A stretch of 64,000 bases of DNA from Fasciolopsis buskii. Its lineage: Eukaryota > Platyhelminthes > Trematoda > Plagiorchiida > Fasciolidae. A program made the translations under genes and the position numbers. Of the stretch, positions 23,541 to 35,141 are shown piece after piece (the first letter of the stretch is position 1; every line of letters starts with the position of its first letter). Below the pieces are notes generated by a model, which did no database searches, was not told the DNA's origin, and worked only from the letters and a program-made list of their open reading frames with translations. The stretch spans positions 10,873 through 74,872 of the forward strand of contig LUCM01007427.1 in NCBI GenBank assembly GCA_008360955.1. Reading direction: 5' to 3'.

Positions 23541-25610
23541 GATTTTTTCTGCAGCTCAACGGCCATCGACGCACTCCACAAACCCGACTGAAAGTAAAAC
23601 GCCTATCTGATTCGGCTGTTCGTAACAACTATGAACAGGAACTATCCGACGAAATGAGAACTTCGACGAGCAGCAATGTAGACGACAGCTGGGACGGAAT
23701 CAAGCAAATGGTGCATTTGGCAGCATATTTCGCCTGTGGTCCTAGATCTTGTCTTGGTCAAAGACATTGGGTTTCACGAGGGTCGCTGGGTCCAATGGAG
23801 CAAAAACACCAGATGCCTAACTGCAAAGAGGTGAATAAAATGCGTCGGTAGTTGCAACCGCAGTTGACGATAAGCCTTAAGAATGACCGCGAAAACTGGT
23901 GGGTTAAGATAGCCGAAGAGATGGAAGTGACAGGCGCTTCAGGTAACAGTCAGACTATTTAACGTTATACACGAAATCGCTGGGCGAGGAACTTTGGCTA
24001 ATGAATTCGTTTGTGATAGATATGGAAGGCCCATTCATGACAAACAACAAAAACTTGACCGTTGAGCTGAACACTTCAAGGACCAGTCTAGCTAGCCGCT
24101 CGCTAACGTACTTAGTCCGATGACCACAAGTACAAATCTTTGGGATGTCTATTCATCCCCCTACGGAAATGGAAATAACGCCGAATGTTCGACTACTGAA
24201 TAGGGGAAAATTAGCCGGTTCTGATGAGCTGTCTCCAGCTTATTAATCGGACGGAGAGGTCCTGATCGAGGCACTTACCTCCTTGCGTGGTGATGTTTTC
24301 AGCGAGGAACGTATTCCGTTATCGTGGTGTGAGTCACTTTATCCATCTCCAGGAAGTTCGCACGCAGTGTCTGCAACAGTCATTGTGGAATAATTTTGAT
24401 CCCAACGGTCATCGAGGTTCCAGCTCTGGTAATGGTGTAATTTGACATCCATTCACGAGAATAGGATCTACGAACAGCAAGCCTGATTTTGTTCTGATCG
24501 AGATTCCATCGACTAGATTTTCACTCGTCCGTTGTGTATAGTCTGCACAGGTCTGAATACAGATAGTGTGTCATCGCTCGAAATGTTCCACAGACACCGC
24601 CACCCAACGAAAGTAATTCATCTCGACTTGAAAGGTCTTCCCGCCTCCGTGGGCCGGAACGGTATGCCAGAAAAGTTCATAAACCCGTGATGAGCATCAT
24701 ACTTACTTATCTATGGTCGCTTGAGAGCATAGGGTGAACTGTCAAGTTCATTCGGAACGACTAGCGGCGTTCGACAAGGGCGTCCTCTCTCTCCATTCTT
24801 GTCCAACTTCGTCATGGACAAGATAATGAAGGATGCTCTAGGAATTCCTTAGAACGTGGACGTCGAACTGGCAAATAAAGAGAAGCTGTGTGACCTAGAC
24901 TACGCAGACGATGTCGTGTGCCTGTTCGAATCCACAGTCCATGCACAACGTGCACTAGACAGACAATCGAGATCTGCAGCTCGGTTCGCCATGTGCTTTG
25001 CACCATCAAAGTGTTACAGAACTGGACGACGATACTTCATGAAGACGAACTAACAAGTGTACGTCGTTCCACCTACCTTGGTAGCTGCGTTTCGAACGAT
25101 GATAGCTCAAAAGTAGAGGTGAACACGAGTATATCGAAGGCACGAGCAGTTTACGTCAGACTGAAGCACTTGTGAAGTCGGCCTGATATTTCACCTAATT
25201 TCAGAGGTCGTGTATAATGTGCCGCAATGCGCTCAGTTCTATTGTATGGTTGCGAGACATGGAGTGTGCGCGTCGGAGATATTCGTTGCTTGGAGGTTTT
25301 CGATCACCGATGTCTACGTAGTATCGCTAGGATTAATTAAAGTGGCCCAGTAAGCAATATGAAGGTTGGGAATCTAGTATTAGGTTCCAGTTCTGAGGAC
25401 AGCGTATCTCACCATTTGACGCTTAGTAGATTATGTTGATTAGATCATGTGTTGCACATGGAAAATAATCGTCTACGGCATCGTGGCTTAGTTTGCGTTC
25501 CCTCCACAGAATGGAAGAAACCATGTGGAGGTCAGCAGATGACGTGACAACGTGGAATGGGAAAATGTACAGCCAACGTAGGTAAGGTAGCTAAGTATCA
25601 GTTTTGCCCT
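23541..25610 (+). pseudogene. L1 reverse transcriptase remnant
   Basis: Fragments in three frames follow L2 closely: the linker LKVKRLSDSAVRNNYEQEL near 23590, then a badly frameshifted finger and palm region 24000-24700, SSSFGTTSGVRQGRPLSPF near 24745-24800, and EKLCDLDYADDVVCLFES near 24880-24930. YADD is the catalytic aspartate motif and is intact here, unlike in L2. ARFAMCFAPSKC and STYLGSCVSNDDSS follow. The C-terminal LRSIARIN region at 25310 and beyond is disrupted by stops. Confidence 0.75.
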
Positions 25611-25926
25611 GGGGTTAGGGTAGATCGCTAGGTGGTAATACCGACACCACCGAACTCCGACCGCAAGCTGTTAAGAGCAAAAGTAAGTGCCAAATGGTCA
25701 GCACAAGCGGCACTGTATTACTCGCAATCCTATGTACACTCGTTTATGGATTTGGTAAAACAATATGTACTAGGTGGTCATTTACACTCATCACAATGTC
25801 ACACGTCTTTGTGGCTGGGGTCCAAAAGACTCGTTAACCATCTGGCTGGGGACACTGAAGGATGTGGCGATGAGCCGTGAACAGTGGCGATCGTGTTGTC
25901 ATTTTCTGTTGAATCCGAATGATTGA
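25207..25926 (+). repeat. 720-bp near-identical duplicate, copy in L1
   Basis: Colinear with 37947-38666 at a constant offset of 12,740 bp and no indel in the lines compared. Only about eight substitutions are seen, all near the right end. It covers the C-terminal reverse transcriptase region and part of the 3' region of the LINE, including a shared block (about 25590-25800) that L2 lacks. Confidence 0.9.
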
Positions 25927-26145
25927 AAGACTGCGCTTGCAGACTTAGACTATGTTTCCCGTATTGGCTACTAGAGAATCCCTATCTTTTCTTACCCTTT
26001 GCAGCTCCACTCCCTGTCACGTTTACATATTCATTCTTTTGATAGAAGCATGCGACTCTGTGAGAACGGCAGCGATCAATGGAGCTTCTTCAGCTGTTTA
26101 ACGCTAAACCATTATGATGATGGCGGTGATGACGAACATGATGAT

Positions 26146-27378
26146 ACTTGCATATGCTTTCCAAGTAACTAAACTGCTGCCAAAAACGCAATGACTACAT
26201 TTTATAACTACGGGACGGAGCAATAGTATTTTCCCATAAAGGAAGTCGGAACGATAAGATAACTACACCATCTTCAAAAATTAGAAAATCATTGTAAGTG
26301 TTGCTTATGCCCCTTTGGTCATACATTTGGCCATTATTCACCTACAGCCTTCCCCCATCCTTCGCATCAAGATACAATTTGGGGAGTGGCATCCCAGTCT
26401 TGCGTTAGTCACTTTTGGCGTTGACAAACACTTCTCAGATGGCTAACTTCCTGTCAATATGCTATCGGATGTTAATCATCTACTGTCTACTCATGAAACC
26501 AACTGCATATCCGGTATCATTGCCAGGAGCCGATGTCGGTCGTTCTGCTCTAGAAAGTTTACTTTCTGCGTTGTAAAATACTGCAACGCTCGCTTACCTC
26601 CAAATGGACTAGTGCTCGAATCTTATTCACATTTGATGTATTAGCACCATAAAGTTCTGTGTTGTTTCAAATTATAGTCAAGTTTATTCGTTCCTCCTTT
26701 TACGCAAGTAATCAAAGAATGTGATGTGTCTAATCTAGAGCAAATAATCTGAGTGCATAAATTCAATAATAGAAGTGAAGTTGGTCAGAAAAACTTCCTT
26801 GAGCAAACAGAACACAAGTTGGTGAACAAGACCGTTTCCAGTTATTCCTACTGGTACCCTTGAATCACGATACATCGGGAAAGTTTAACGGATTGCATCA
26901 GTCAAGTGGAAAATGGATGAAAAAACGACAAACTAACATGTGGTGATCAGAAAGTAAGTTTCACTTTTAGCAAAACCAAATCAAAGTCCCCTCAAATATA
27001 AAAAGCACCTGGACGGTGAGATCGCGATAAACGACCATAGAGAATTTAACGATGATCTAAACTAATTTAAGCATGCTTCATGTATTCTATATTACGCATC
27101 GTTGGGAGAGTAGTAAAGTTTTAATGAGCAACCTGAGTGTGATCCTAATCAGACCCACGCCTGGGACGTTTCTCAAGAACCGTACCATTTACCAGTACCA
27201 AATTTTATGGACCACATTTTTTCATCCCATCTTTTGTCAATGGAAGCAGAGACAACCGAGCCAGCTTCAAGGCCTAACCGCAAGACAAACCAAGCATGAC
27301 GGAAAACTGTCATTAGGAAGACCACTGACTGAATGGTGGCAACAACTCCTTGTCGCCCGGCTCGTTACTACACCTGAG
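26146..27378. other. HEATR6 intron, unclassified
   Basis: The plus frame 27073-27450 (125 codons) has no recognised domain and runs into the dispersed repeat, so it is probably chance or part of a larger repeat. Nothing else is assigned. Confidence 0.4.
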
Positions 27379-27823
27379 ATACTAGGCGGTTCTATGCTAT
27401 TCCAAGTCAAACCGCCACGAATGTCGATTTCTCATTTCGTCGTGTTGTGACCCACAGCGGCTATGGGCAAGTGCCGTCCACGACACACATGGTCCAAGCA
27501 TGTAGAAAAACACCCAAAGTGGAGTTGGGTTACGTAAAGCCGGATGTTTTGCGCTACAACGTACTGAAGATATCGGCGATTTCCAAATCACTGAGCGCAG
27601 TGATAAAATGCGCTATTAGTCAAAATTTAAGTGGTTAAAAACACTCGTACTGGCCGAATAAATTAGGCGTCTACCATCTCATAAAGACCAAAAGGTCCAA
27701 CTCGAAATTCTCTGACTCGTTTGGAGATGGATAAAAACTGGCTATTCTCCGGGCCGTAATCAAACCTAACTGACCAGACCTTACTTTCGATGCAGGGATC
27801 CATGGTGGTAAAGGGCCAAGCTC
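27379..27823. repeat. Dispersed 0.5-kb repeat, copy 2
   Basis: Same orientation as 15296-15804 and nearly identical over the first 250 bp. It has a deletion of about 45 bp at 27622 and another of roughly 20 bp near 27773, compared with copy 1. The GGCGGTT...AACCGCC inverted pair is retained. Confidence 0.85.
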
Positions 27824-28309
27824 TTTGCACTGTATCCATGAGCCAAGAATGTAATAAAAATGGACGAGTAAACCTTATCAGGAATAACGATTACCGTTCA
27901 GAACCAACCAGGCGATATATATAAATATATATCACAGGCTTGAAAACAAGCATTGGGCCATGCAGCAACGTACAAGTAGAACTTGACAGAATGGGGACAA
28001 ACATAGAAAACGAATAATAAACCATAGCAAGCCAACTGTTTTTTTAATGTTTCATCGTACACGTTTTGTGATGTTTTCATTGCTTCTGGTTAATTTCTAG
28101 GGGGAGATGAGTTATGCAGACAGGAAAAACAGTATTCGTGCCACGGACTTCCTTTCTAGGCTATATTTTAGCGCTACCAACCAACAACATTCCTCATCTT
28201 TTTGGCCCTAACCACGATATAGAAAAGCACCAACAGAGGCCACAGCAGAAGCTAACTTTTTTGTACCTCTATGTCAAGTTATAGTCTGAATTCACGAAAA
28301 GGTAGACGA
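27824..28309. other. HEATR6 intron, unclassified
   Basis: Contains a short AT repeat (ATATATATAAATATATATCA, 27914-27933). No coding or repeat family is recognised. Confidence 0.4.
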
Positions 28310-29160
28310 TGAATAGGTACACCCAATATGTTTCCAAGCCACCGAAAGCGACGTGGAGCGATTATCTCAATCAGGAGACGACTGTCTGCACGCAACACTC
28401 GAAGACGTACCTAGTCATCGCCAACCCGATGTTCCCACCAGACTCGAGCAAAACTTCGGAGACATCGGTGGTCGAAAACAGAAAAGTCACCGGCCATCAT
28501 CAACACGACTAGGCCAGGTCTCGCAACCATAAACAGGAACACTACGAACTGTGACATTGTACACCCTTCTCGTGAGGGAAAGCCGCAGGACAAGACTTCA
28601 CAAGTGCCGAGGGTTCGCCAAAGCTGTTCTGACCTTGGCAACTCGTGATGTGACATCCTTCCCAACACCCTCGTCGGGTTTGATCAGGTTCCCGAGATAC
28701 TTGAAGCTACTGACTACCTCTAACCGATCTCCACGAAGGGCAAGTGGAGGCACAGGTTCCTGCCAGTCTTGAAAAAGTACCTTGCATTTTGAAGGTGCAA
28801 AGCGCATACTGTATCAAGAGGTCTGAATCGTCAAGCGGTCTAACGCGCGTTGAACTGCTTGTGCATTATCACTCAGCAAGGTGATTTTGTTGGCATACAG
28901 TAAGTCAAAAACTCTGCCCCCATGGAGAAGTTCAACTACACCGTTTAAGAGATCAGGTAAAGCGTTCTGTAGAACATCCTCTATGACGAAGTTCAAAAGA
29001 AATGGGGCTAAATGGCAGTCTTGCCTTACTCCACTGGAAACGATGAACGGTGGCGAAAGCTGACCATAAACTCTAACCAGACCAGACCTATAACGGCACA
29101 ACTCTTTGAGAACCGACACATACTTTTCAGGTGCTTAATTCTTCAACAAACCGTGCTGTA
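28310..29160 (-). pseudogene. LINE family A remnant, reverse transcriptase C-terminal half
   Basis: On the minus strand 29119-28814 reads MSVLKELCRYRSG, VRVYGQLSPPFIVSSGVRQ and FVIEDVLQNALPDLLNG. The expected YADD is LLYANK, so the catalytic aspartates are gone. 28807-28598 continues MRFAPSKCKVLFQDW, then VVSSFKYLGNLIKPDEGVG, and 28500-28411 FDHRCLRSFARVWWEHRV. The element is truncated at both ends and sits in a HEATR6 intron in the sense orientation. Confidence 0.8.
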
Positions 29161-29529
29161 GTGCATCCAGAGATATTGTTGAGTCAAAATAAATACTACT
29201 ATTAAGATGGTGATAACAATAGCAACAATGGCAATGTGATAAAAACAGACAGATACATGGACAAACTGAAGTTAAAATTAATTGAGACAAGCGTGCAGAA
29301 AACAAGCAGAGAATGTCTTCTCTAACAAAATCTGGAAAAAAACCTACCAGTGACCATCAAGGCTAAATTTCTAATCTGACAAACTGACAGAGTCGATGTG
29401 ATAATAACTAACTAATAATAGCGCTAAACAGTAACTGGATTTACTTTCGTTCTGCACTTTGATAGTCTCACTACTGAAGGTGTAACAGAAATTAGAATGA
29501 AATCAATTTATCGGTGACCAAATACTCAC

Positions 29530-29756
29530 CAACAAGTCCGGACCAATTTTGTCCAATCCACACCGACTTTATTGAGTTCATGAAGCACCGACGGCCAATT
29601 CAAACCACTCGGAATGAGACCAACGCGATGTCCCACGACAACCTCCAGACAGTTAGCCAAAGACCATGCCACATCTAGCTCCACAGATTGATTAACAGCT
29701 CGGTTCCACAAGTCTGGAGCCCGGTCAATGATATAAGAAAGCAGAGGCAAATCGGT
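29530..29756 (-). CDS. HEATR6: HEATR6-like exon with the DVAWSLANCLE block
   Basis: 75 codons plus two bases, ending at a strong donor (TTG before GTGAGT). It reads TDLPLLSYIIDRAPDLWN, then RAVNQSVELDVAWSLANCLE, aligned with the AAWSLGNLTD armadillo repeat of human HEATR6 and the preceding helix. Two acceptors are possible: GCTGCAG just before ACC (29757, phase 0, fits the previous exon) or the better pyrimidine tract TTTTTGTTTTAG ten bases upstream, which would need a different phase. I prefer the first because of phase. The exit phase (2) fits the exon at 19738. Confidence 0.85.
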
Positions 29757-30142
29757 CTGCAGCGGGCTAAAACAAAAACATTGAGAAGATGAGCTGACGC
29801 AAATATGAATTAATGTTGGTCCATTGAAGAACGTTATGGATCTAGCCACTGTGAAGTGCTGCTGGAAAAAATCTCTTCAAACACCAGTCAGCTTTGAAGA
29901 TGACTTGCTATTAACCTGAAAGCTAAGCTGTCCTACGGCTTAGCAAATGGAGAACAGAAATCCGGAGATACTATCTGCTCATTTGTTTATCCCAATCAGC
30001 CTCACAAAATAATATCCCATTTTTAAGTATTCAGTTGGGTATTGACGAGGAGAGACCAGGCATTAATTCGGTGCAAAAAGATAGACTAAAACAATTCAGA
30101 GCAACTGGATTCATTGCATGAGTAAATGCAGAGCTAATCAAC
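29757..30142. other. Short HEATR6 intron
   Basis: 386 bp on the minus strand, beginning GTTGAT after CAG. No feature other than the two alternative acceptors at its end. Confidence 0.6.
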
Positions 30143-30274
30143 CTGAACTGCGTAAGTTTTTGCATCGGTTCGCTTTGAGTCAGAATAATGCAAAAGGCAG
30201 GCGATGAGGTCGATCGCAGTTTTTCTTTCAATCATTAACCTCACACTGATATGCTCTAGTCTTTGTTGCACATT
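30143..30274 (-). CDS. HEATR6: HEATR6-like short exon
   Basis: 44 codons, phase 0 to phase 0. The acceptor is TTTTCCTGCAGTAG and the exon ends CAG before GTTGAT. It reads NVQQRLEHISVRLMIERK, then TAIDLIACLLHYSDSKRT. Human HEATR6 has [20 protein letters not shown], then KNRLVKAATSRALG, so the helix pair and the DSK turn correspond. It is too short to find from open-frame length alone. Support comes from similarity, phase and its place directly upstream of the AWSL exon. Confidence 0.75.
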
Positions 30275-32551
30275 CTACTGCAGGAAAATATGAATGAACG
30301 CTAATCCGAACCTTTGGTTCTCGAAGTTATCCCAAAAGTGTTCCGAGTCTTCGACCTTGCACGTAAGGTGGTACCTAATTTTCATCGCCTGCGTCGTCCA
30401 GCGACATAATGGGTCGGCCAATCCCCTCCATAAGGAATGGTCTTAAATGGGATTCACTGATCAACTGACCCTATATCCAAAGCAGCTAAACAAAAGTTTG
30501 TAAACCGCTGAAATTCAGTGATCAATAGTCTCGTTCAAATCTCTTCTGCTCACAGCAGTAACCTCTCCCAGAAAAGATCTTAACATGATTGTTTCTCCTT
30601 TATTCATCATTTGTCCCGGCTCTATCATTCAACCGAAGCTGGGTTGATAATTCTATCACCATTACATACCTCGCACTTAGGCCACTGTATTTCGTTCGTT
30701 AAAGCTCACAATTCTTTTACACAGACACCGAGTCGCAACAGTTCGCACCAAATAAGCTATCTTCGGAAGGAGCGGGTGGTCGATATAGAACGTTACGGAA
30801 ACAGGAAAATGCTTCGAACCAACGCCGAGGAGGCATCCACCCTAGATACTCAAATAATCAAAACCAACAGTCAACACACTATACCGGCTCTAGTGTTCAG
30901 TGCCTCGCATAAATAGGCTGATAACCAGATTCATCAGAATCATGATTTAACTCTGCAACACAGAAAATTAGCCGTTTCAAACATACTTTATGAGTCTGAT
31001 TCGGTTCCGTAAACAATTAGGCCTTGAAGTACATGAGCCATTGTCTTTATTAAGTGCTTGCTTTTTCGGACTGTTATAAAACACGATTGCATGAACAGAA
31101 ACTGATACAACATACAGTAAACTTGTTTCAGCGATTGGCTGACTACAGCTTTTCTGAGACCAAAGACATTTTACCAAGACTTAACCCGAAGACTGCGAAA
31201 TGTGTTCATCGGACAATATGGTTATTTCTAGTGATTTCAAAGCCGAAGTTGACTAATTAGCGGAGGAAGAACGGCAACTCGGCGGCCGATTTGCTGATAC
31301 ACCCCATGGTACCCACAACGATGGTCGCCCCATCTATGTTTGTTCCGGCCAGATTGTTTCCGGAGAATTTAAAATTTCACTACAAAAGGTGACATCAGCT
31401 CACCTACCGTCCTCTTTTGCTTTCCGTCATGATTATTAATAAACACTGAAAGTTAAATGAATGCACAGACACTGCGCAAATTTTCAGTCGTTTTCCAGGT
31501 TATCATGCCTGAGGTTGGGTTATTTGGTTTCTAAGGGGATGTTTAACCCATCATCACGGATGCACTAAAAGGGACCGAAAAACCTTTGGAATATGCGGAG
31601 ATTATCGCACAGCACTGCGTAAACTTTTGAAACACTCAACGTTTGCAACTCTAGAGCCAGATACGTTGGTTTTCCACATAATACTGACCGTTTTTCTGAA
31701 TTATTTTAAGAACACGAAATTTAAAATCGGTTTGGAACTCCATTCTCCACTGCACTCATCCCAGTACTAATCCCGATTCATCTACGATTTTCTTACCACT
31801 GCAAGATGTTTCACTGATCTAGTGCGCACGCACATACACCACGAAGTCTATGAAAGCTTCTTCTCCGAGTGCTGTTTTACGTGATTTCTCCCTAAATTGA
31901 TAAGAATAGGTATGTTTCGGTTTGTAAAACCAATATCCTTCCACAAACGGGTTCTGATTCCGGTTGCAACCTCACAGCAGCATCTGCTCAAACAGAAGAA
32001 ACAGGAATAAAGCTAGACTGACTGCGAAAGAGTAAAGTGAGGAACCATACAGAAGAAAGGTTTCGAATGCAAAAACGCCACCGACTACTCCACTTAACCA
32101 TATCCCTTATTGCTTCGAACTATCGCCACAGAGGATCGTGCGCACTTAAACCCAGAAGTCTAACTACATTTACACGAGCCAGTCCACTGATTAAAGCGCC
32201 CATGTTTCGTTCTCACGTTACCACTGGCAATCTCGACCCATCCGCAAACTACCACCTAGTTCGCAGAATAGCGCATAACAAATCAGGAAGTGGTTCTGTG
32301 GACAAGTCCAAAACATGACTAAATCAACTTACCTAATTCATATTTAGTACCTGCTGTAAAGATTGGGCTCTGGCAGCTGTACATTATGGCTAGCCTCAGA
32401 ATTACTGAAAAAACTCTCCCGATATGTCCAAACAATACAACAAAGACAACGGCATTCAAACACCGAAACGTCCTCAGATATCGCCCACCAATAACAATGC
32501 TTCTGAGGCCTACAACAGCAATGAGTTTGTTGTTGCACTGCATACGAGATC
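30275..32551. other. HEATR6 intron, no insertion recognised
   Basis: Part of the intron of about 20 kb between 50230 and 30274. Short frames on both strands (for example 30611-30916 plus, 32037-32318 plus) show no recognised domain. Confidence 0.4.
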
Positions 32552-32605
32552 ACCATTATCATCATCATCATCATCGTCGTCGTCATTATCATCATCATCA
32601 TCACC
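32552..32605. repeat. ATC/GAT microsatellite tail of LINE L2
   Basis: A run of ATC units with GTC interruptions on the plus strand, read as GAT/GAC on the minus strand, exactly at the 3' end of the minus-strand LINE. The same kind of tail ends L1 (about 26110-26145) and the copy at 38.8 kb. Confidence 0.85.
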
Positions 32606-32941
32606 GTTCAGCGTTAAACAGCAAGGCAAACCTCACTGACCGATACTTTTCCCCACAGTTACTCGTTTCTATAAGAAAGTGAATGTCCATAGGGAACAGG
32701 GAGTGGACTTAAAAAGACGAAAACAGAAAAAACGCTGCTGCAGCCAACAAACGGAACAGTCTAACTGTACAAACACACTGTCAATCATTCGGATTCCACA
32801 GAAAATGGCAACACGACCGCCACTAATCACGGTTCACTGTCATATTCTTCAGTGTCTCCAACCAGCTAGTTGACGGGTCTTTCGGACCCCAACCACGAAG
32901 ACGTAAGAAACTTATCTTACCTAAGTTCGCTATAGATTTCC

Positions 32942-33602
32942 TCATTCCACGTTGCCACTGTTGACCTCCACATGGCTTCTTTCATTCCTTAGGAGGAACA
33001 CAAAATAGAGCACGGCATGGTATGGTAGACGAGTGTCCGACATACGCAACACGTGACCCAACCAGTTCAATCTACCAAGTTCCAGACACTGATAAAAAGT
33101 GATCCGAGAACCGGCACCTAATACTAGATTCCTAACCTTCATATTGCTCACTCGGCCACTCAAACCAAATCTGACGATACCATCTAGACATCGATCATCG
33201 AAAACCTATAGCCAAAGAACATCTCCGACACGCGTACTCCATGTCTCGCAACCGTACAACAAAAATGAACGTGCTGCAGCACGGTGGACCATTCAACTTC
33301 AATGAAATATCAAGCTGACGCCACAAGTGCTTCAGTCCAGCGTAAGCTGCTCGAGCCTTGGGTACACGTGTATTAGTCTCCACTCCCGAGCTACCATCGT
33401 TGGACACGCAGCTACCAAGGTAGGTGGAACGATCCACAATCATTAGTTCCTCTCCATCCAGTATCAAGTTCGGCACTGCTGTCGTCCAGTCCTTTAACAG
33501 CACTTTGCACTTTGAAGGTGCAAAGCACTTGCCAAATCGGGCAACGAACCTCAAAATTCTATCTAGTGCCGTTGTGCGTGGTCCGCAGACTCGAAAGGGC
33601 AC
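32942..33602 (-). pseudogene. L2 reverse transcriptase C-terminal region
   Basis: 33602-33195 reads RFVARFGKCFAPSKCKVLL, then DRSTYLGSCVSNDGSSGVE, LKHLWRQLDISL and RDMEYACR. 33163-32942 continues MSGRVSNMKVRNLVLGAG and RLNWLGHVLRMSDTRLPY. This is the usual RTE C-terminal domain. One frame break separates the two parts. Just upstream, at about 33630-33615, the catalytic box reads YADN instead of YADD. Confidence 0.8.
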
Positions 33603-33769
33603 ATGAAGTTGTCTGCGTAATCTAGATCACACAGCTTCCCTCCACTTCCCAGTTCGACTCATACATCTCGCACACCTCCCAAAGCATCTTCCATCATCTC
33701 GAAGTTGAACAGGAATGGAGAGATGGGACAACCTTGTCGAACGCGCTAGTCGTTTCGAATGAACTTGAC

Positions 33770-33943
33770 GGCGGTGGCCAAGCGGATTAGATCGTGGCGT
33801 TTGGACGTGAAGGTCGCGGGTTCGAATCCTCCGACCAACGGTCAACTTTCCCACTTGGCAGCCCTCTGTTGGCCACGGCCCTCTTCCTGAAAAGTGATGT
33901 ACACTGTTGTTTCATTAATAAAAGAAATGAAAGATAAAGATAA
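33770..33943 (+). mobile_element. tRNA-headed SINE, copy 2, inside the L2 reverse transcriptase
   Basis: Starts GGCGGTGGCCAAGCGG (A box) and carries the B box GGGTTCGAATCC at about 33820. The body (CTCTGTTGGCCACGG, ATTAATAAAAG) matches the SINE at 5304-5484, and it ends in AAAGATAAAGATAA. Comparison with the uninterrupted L1 sequence GAACTGTCAAGTTCATTCG shows the host sequence resumes with no base repeated or lost, so there is no visible target-site duplication. The tRNA-like part is about 33770-33840. Confidence 0.85.
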
Positions 33944-33949
33944 AGTTCA

Positions 33950-35138
33950 CCGTATACCCTAACGCAACCACAGGTATGCGAGTACAATACTCGCAACAGC
34001 TTCATAAACTTCGTTGGCATACCCTTCCGATGGAAAGCATTGAATAGTGCTGTTCGACCCACGGAATCGAAAGCACCTTTCAAGTCCAGAAAAACTACGA
34101 TCGTGGGCCACCGGTGCGTGTGGCGCATTTCGAGTATTTGCCGAAGAATGAATATCTGGTCGATGCAACCTCGACCTGGACGAAATCCGGCCTGTTGTTC
34201 GCGGATATTACTCTCGCGAATCGGTGTCAAACGGCGCAGCATTATCGAAGCAAACACCTTAGTAACTATTGGAATTAAACTAATCCCACGATGATTGCTG
34301 CAGTCACTCCGTGTACCCTTCTTGAAAATGGCCACAGTCAGTGACTCACCCCACGATAGCGGGATACGCTCCTCGTTCCAAATATCACGAAGCAAGGATG
34401 TAAAGGATTTCATCAGCACTTCTCCACCCAATTTGAAGAGAATAGGGGGAAGGTCGTCGGGACCGGCTGCTTTCCCCTTCTTTAGAAGCCCAATATTCGA
34501 CTGCACTTCTACTTCCGTTGTGGGATCAAGTGACACCTCCCAAGGATTCACAGCTCCAGGCGTCGGACTAGATACGATAGCGTATGGCCAGCTAAACTGA
34601 TCCTTGAAATGTTCTGCCCAACGGTCCAGTCTTTCCTGACTACCATGAATGAGCTCTCCATTCTTATCGCACACGGCTCCACTAACCGAAGTTCGCCGAC
34701 CACCGCTGTCGCGTATAAGCTTAAACAGTCTTTGACTGTTACCTGAAGCGGACGCCACTTCCATCTCTTCGGCTGTCTTAACCCACCAGCTTTCGCGGTC
34801 ATTCCTAAGGCTTATGGTCAACTGATGCTGCAACTGCCGACGCATCTTAATCATTTCCTTGCAGTTAGGCAGCTCGCGTTTTTGCTCCATTAGAATTAGC
34901 GACGCCTGGAGATCCAGTGTTTTTGATGAACACTAGATCTGGGACCGCAGGCGAAATTCGCTGCCAAATGCACAGCCTGCTTAATTTGATCCCACTGATC
35001 GTCTACATTGCTATTGGTCGCAGTTCTTAGTTCGTCGGACAGTTTCTGTTTATAGCTGTTGCGAACCGCTGAATCCGACGAACATTCGATAACCAATCGG
35101 GTTCGTGGTCTCCGACGATGGCCGTTGAGCTGTAGCAA
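33950..35138 (-). pseudogene. L2 reverse transcriptase, fingers and palm
   Basis: The minus-strand frame from 34890 down to about 33950 is uninterrupted. It carries GLLKKGKAAGPDDLPPIL, the AIFKKGTRSDCSNHRGIS finger motif, QAGFRPGRGCIDQIFILRQ, and VVFLDLKGAFDSVGR with the first catalytic aspartate, ending VRVYGEL where the SINE enters. 35138-34896 holds the linker with VIECSSDSAVRNSYKQKL. Together with the endonuclease this gives the EN-RT order of RTE-type LINEs. The SINE insertion and the YADN change rule out activity. Confidence 0.85.
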
Positions 35139-35141
35139 AAA

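Larger units (their letters stand above)
22171..26145 (+). mobile_element. RTE-type LINE family B, copy L1 (decayed, near full length)
   Basis: The whole length is colinear with the minus-strand copy L2 (32.55-36.54 kb): a shared 5' region (22190-22560), an N-terminal frame with PSFIQPVSSVSNQIS, endonuclease, reverse transcriptase, and a 3' tail ending in TGATGATGGCGGTGATGACG. Such simple ATG/GAT tails are usual for RTE-type LINEs. Its last kilobase is nearly identical to 37947-38666 over 720 bp. Many stops and frameshifts show it cannot code for an intact protein. It sits inside a HEATR6 intron, antisense to that gene. Confidence 0.8.

Noticed and set aside
32552..32605. CRISPR-like or tandem array
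   Set aside because: Simple three-base repeat at the 3' end of a LINE, with no spacers. It is a normal LINE tail.
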